From the NCBI GenBank assembly GCA_030849075.1, contig JASAOO010003435.1, positions 1 through 60,926 of the forward strand: a stretch of 60,926 nucleotides of DNA, in the 5' to 3' direction. Positions 59,670-60,926 of this stretch are shown one piece after another. Every line of letters begins with the position of its first letter. The first letter of the stretch is position 1. The notes under the pieces are model-generated. The model saw only the letters and a program-made list of their open reading frames with translations. It did not search any database and had not been told where the DNA came from. Source of the stretch: Zelonia costaricensis (lineage: Eukaryota > Euglenozoa > Kinetoplastea > Trypanosomatida > Trypanosomatidae). A program made the translations under genes and the position numbers.

Positions 59670-60443
59670 CTTTGTAGCGAGCTGCGCACGGTAAGGCTGT
59701 CGTCTGTTTTTCGCGCGGACCTTCAGTAGATGCAAACTGGGGCAAGAGACGGTAGGAGAAATCACTCGCTGGTTTGAGCGCAGCGCCCGACCAACGCGCA
59801 ACAGTGAAGGCGCGTGAGCTTGCAAGAAGAACAAGGTCGAGAAGCGCAAAAACGGAGAAGGGCAGCGCGTATTCCAAAGATGGAAGGTGGGGAGGGGAGA
59901 ACACTGGTACAGTCAAACCGATGCAGAGAATGGAGAGGCAGTGGGTGTCGGTCAGCGGGTTACCGTTGCCGCGCAGAGCGCACTTGGAAAAGCTCCCCGA
60001 CGGCACTACGCTCATAAGCCGTTGCCTAGAGGTGCCGCGACCCGTGCTGGTACCGAATACTCGCGCCGCAAGCGCGGCTCACATGGGTGGGAAGCGCCAG
60101 TTTTCCGTAGCTCCGCTAGAAGTGCTCGCATCCCAGCGCAGTGTACCGCTCGACCTCCATTTTCTCTAGTGCTTTGGACCGTACTGGTGAGGAACGCACA
60201 AGAGATACAAAGCAACAGCAAGGGCACACGGCGTGACACCAGCAAAAGAGCCACCTCGTGAAAAATAGAAAAAAAACGCAGGCGATCGGGAGCGTGACGT
60301 GCAGTCTCTCCTCTCGGAGTGCGAGGCTGTCACCCATGCCGTGAAGGCGCTGATGCGGTGACAAGACATGTCCATGCAGCGGCTGTGGGCCCGAGGTCAC
60401 GGCACCGTCGCGAGTGTCTCACGAGGCCGACGCGATGGCGTAT
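59670..60443. other. Intergenic region between the tandem VASt genes
   Basis: About 59930-60430 is complex sequence without simple repeats. No reading frame here resembles a gene. The short distance of 774 bases fits the spacing of a tandem duplication. Confidence 0.6.
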
Positions 60444-60926
60444 TCACAGCGACACAAACGCTGCAATGGCTATTTGGAAACTTGCAAAGCACACCACTGC
60501 CGTGACGACAGCTGTCAACGGCGACATCAGAGACTGCAACACGCCGCGCCGACTGAATGCGCCGATGGGAGAAAAACTCATGATAAGGCAGCACAGGAGA
60601 GACACGAAGCAGCAGAAGGCGGAGAGGGAGAACACGATCACATTTGCCGTGAATCCCTCTAGCGGCCAGACGCGCAGAAGCATTGGGGCGTAGGGTTTGC
60701 ACTCCAGAGGCGTCGGTGCCGTACTCTCCTTCTGTGTAGCCGACGCACTCGCGCCGGCAGCCGTTGCAGCTGCCTGCCCTCCCCCGACCTGTAGGCGCTT
60801 CACTCGCGCGTCAATCATCTTGGCGAGGGCGTTGTAGCCCTCAGGGAGCTCTGTGCCCATTGTGGTTGACAGGATGCGGCCCTTCACCCACACACTCTTG
60901 AGGAACTGCACGTAGCCGAATACGCG
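60444..60926 (-). CDS. VASt-domain membrane protein, 5' part outside window
   Basis: The C-terminal part of a second copy of the neighbouring gene. The frame is open to the window edge, and the visible protein starts in the last strand of the VASt domain (RVFGYVQFLKSVWVKGRI), which is identical to the downstream copy. After TELPEGY the two proteins diverge. This one has a short Ala/Ser-rich linker, a hydrophobic segment (TANVIVFSLSAFCCFVSLLC) and a second one at the C-terminus (PLTAVVTAVVCFASFQIAIA). It lacks the SSPLKPQ repeats. It is presumably the same kind of membrane-anchored lipid-binding protein. Confidence 0.85.
   Translation of the reverse strand, partial: RVFGYVQFLKSVWVKGRILSTTMGTELPEGYNALAKMIDARVKRLQVGGGQAAATAAGASASATQKESTAPTPLECKPYAPMLLRVWPLEGFTANVIVFSLSAFCCFVSLLCCLIMSFSPIGAFSRRGVLQSLMSPLTAVVTAVVCFASFQIAIAAFVSL

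Noticed and set aside
1..60926. tRNA, rRNA, spliced-leader RNA and CRISPR array
   Set aside because: No cloverleaf with box A/B, no spliced-leader exon sequence, no rRNA core and no spaced direct repeats were recognised by eye. A covariance-model search was not possible, so small RNAs such as snoRNAs may have been missed.

Overview
The window looks like nuclear DNA of a trypanosomatid, most likely from the Leishmaniinae (Leishmania, Leptomonas, Crithidia and relatives). The genes are intronless and GC-rich, and all of them lie on the minus strand, as expected of one polycistronic transcription unit read from right (60926) to left (1). They are separated by long intergenic stretches full of (GT)n/(AC)n microsatellites, homopolymeric G or C runs and polypyrimidine tracts on the sense strand, which suits trans-splicing and polyadenylation rather than gene-by-gene promoters. 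I see no spliced-leader array, rRNA, tRNA, CRISPR array or convincing plus-strand gene. Species and chromosome cannot be fixed from the sequence alone.

Layout in transcription order, right to left: a partial VASt-domain membrane protein (60444-60926) and its complete tandem paralogue (58605-59669); a protein phosphatase 2A B''-type regulatory subunit with a very long disordered N-terminus (52691-56698); an alpha/beta hydrolase (48505-49773); an unrecognised protein (46149-47540); an acyl-CoA-binding protein (43498-43788); a YWTD-type beta-propeller protein (40527-41696); a second acyl-CoA-binding protein ending in the peroxisome/glycosome signal SKL (39064-39375); a protein with two acyl-CoA-binding domains and a long charged tail (36526-38040); a 4.1-kb gap; a P2B-type calcium ATPase (29082-32420); a very divergent kinesin-like protein whose P-loop is degenerate (22693-27459); an ApaH-like metallophosphatase (20915-22054); a large coiled-coil protein (16738-19929); a probable mitochondrial protein (14789-15649); an RRM/RGG RNA-binding protein (12928-13932); the alternative clamp-loader subunit CTF18 (7374-11213); and another coiled-coil protein (2578-6531).

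Genes in such units are usually functionally unrelated, but there is a lipid-related theme: three acyl-CoA-binding genes within 7.3 kb, and a pair of VASt (sterol/lipid-transfer type) membrane proteins. The most noteworthy observations are the SKL-tailed acyl-CoA-binding protein, the kinesin-fold protein with a broken ATP-binding loop, the near-identical block shared by the VASt tandem genes, and a 34-codon glutamine-rich reading frame overlapping a stop codon in an ATGA junction at 46149-46152. Start codons were chosen as the first in-frame Met that gives plausible protein rather than translated polypyrimidine tract; 5' ends are therefore inferred.
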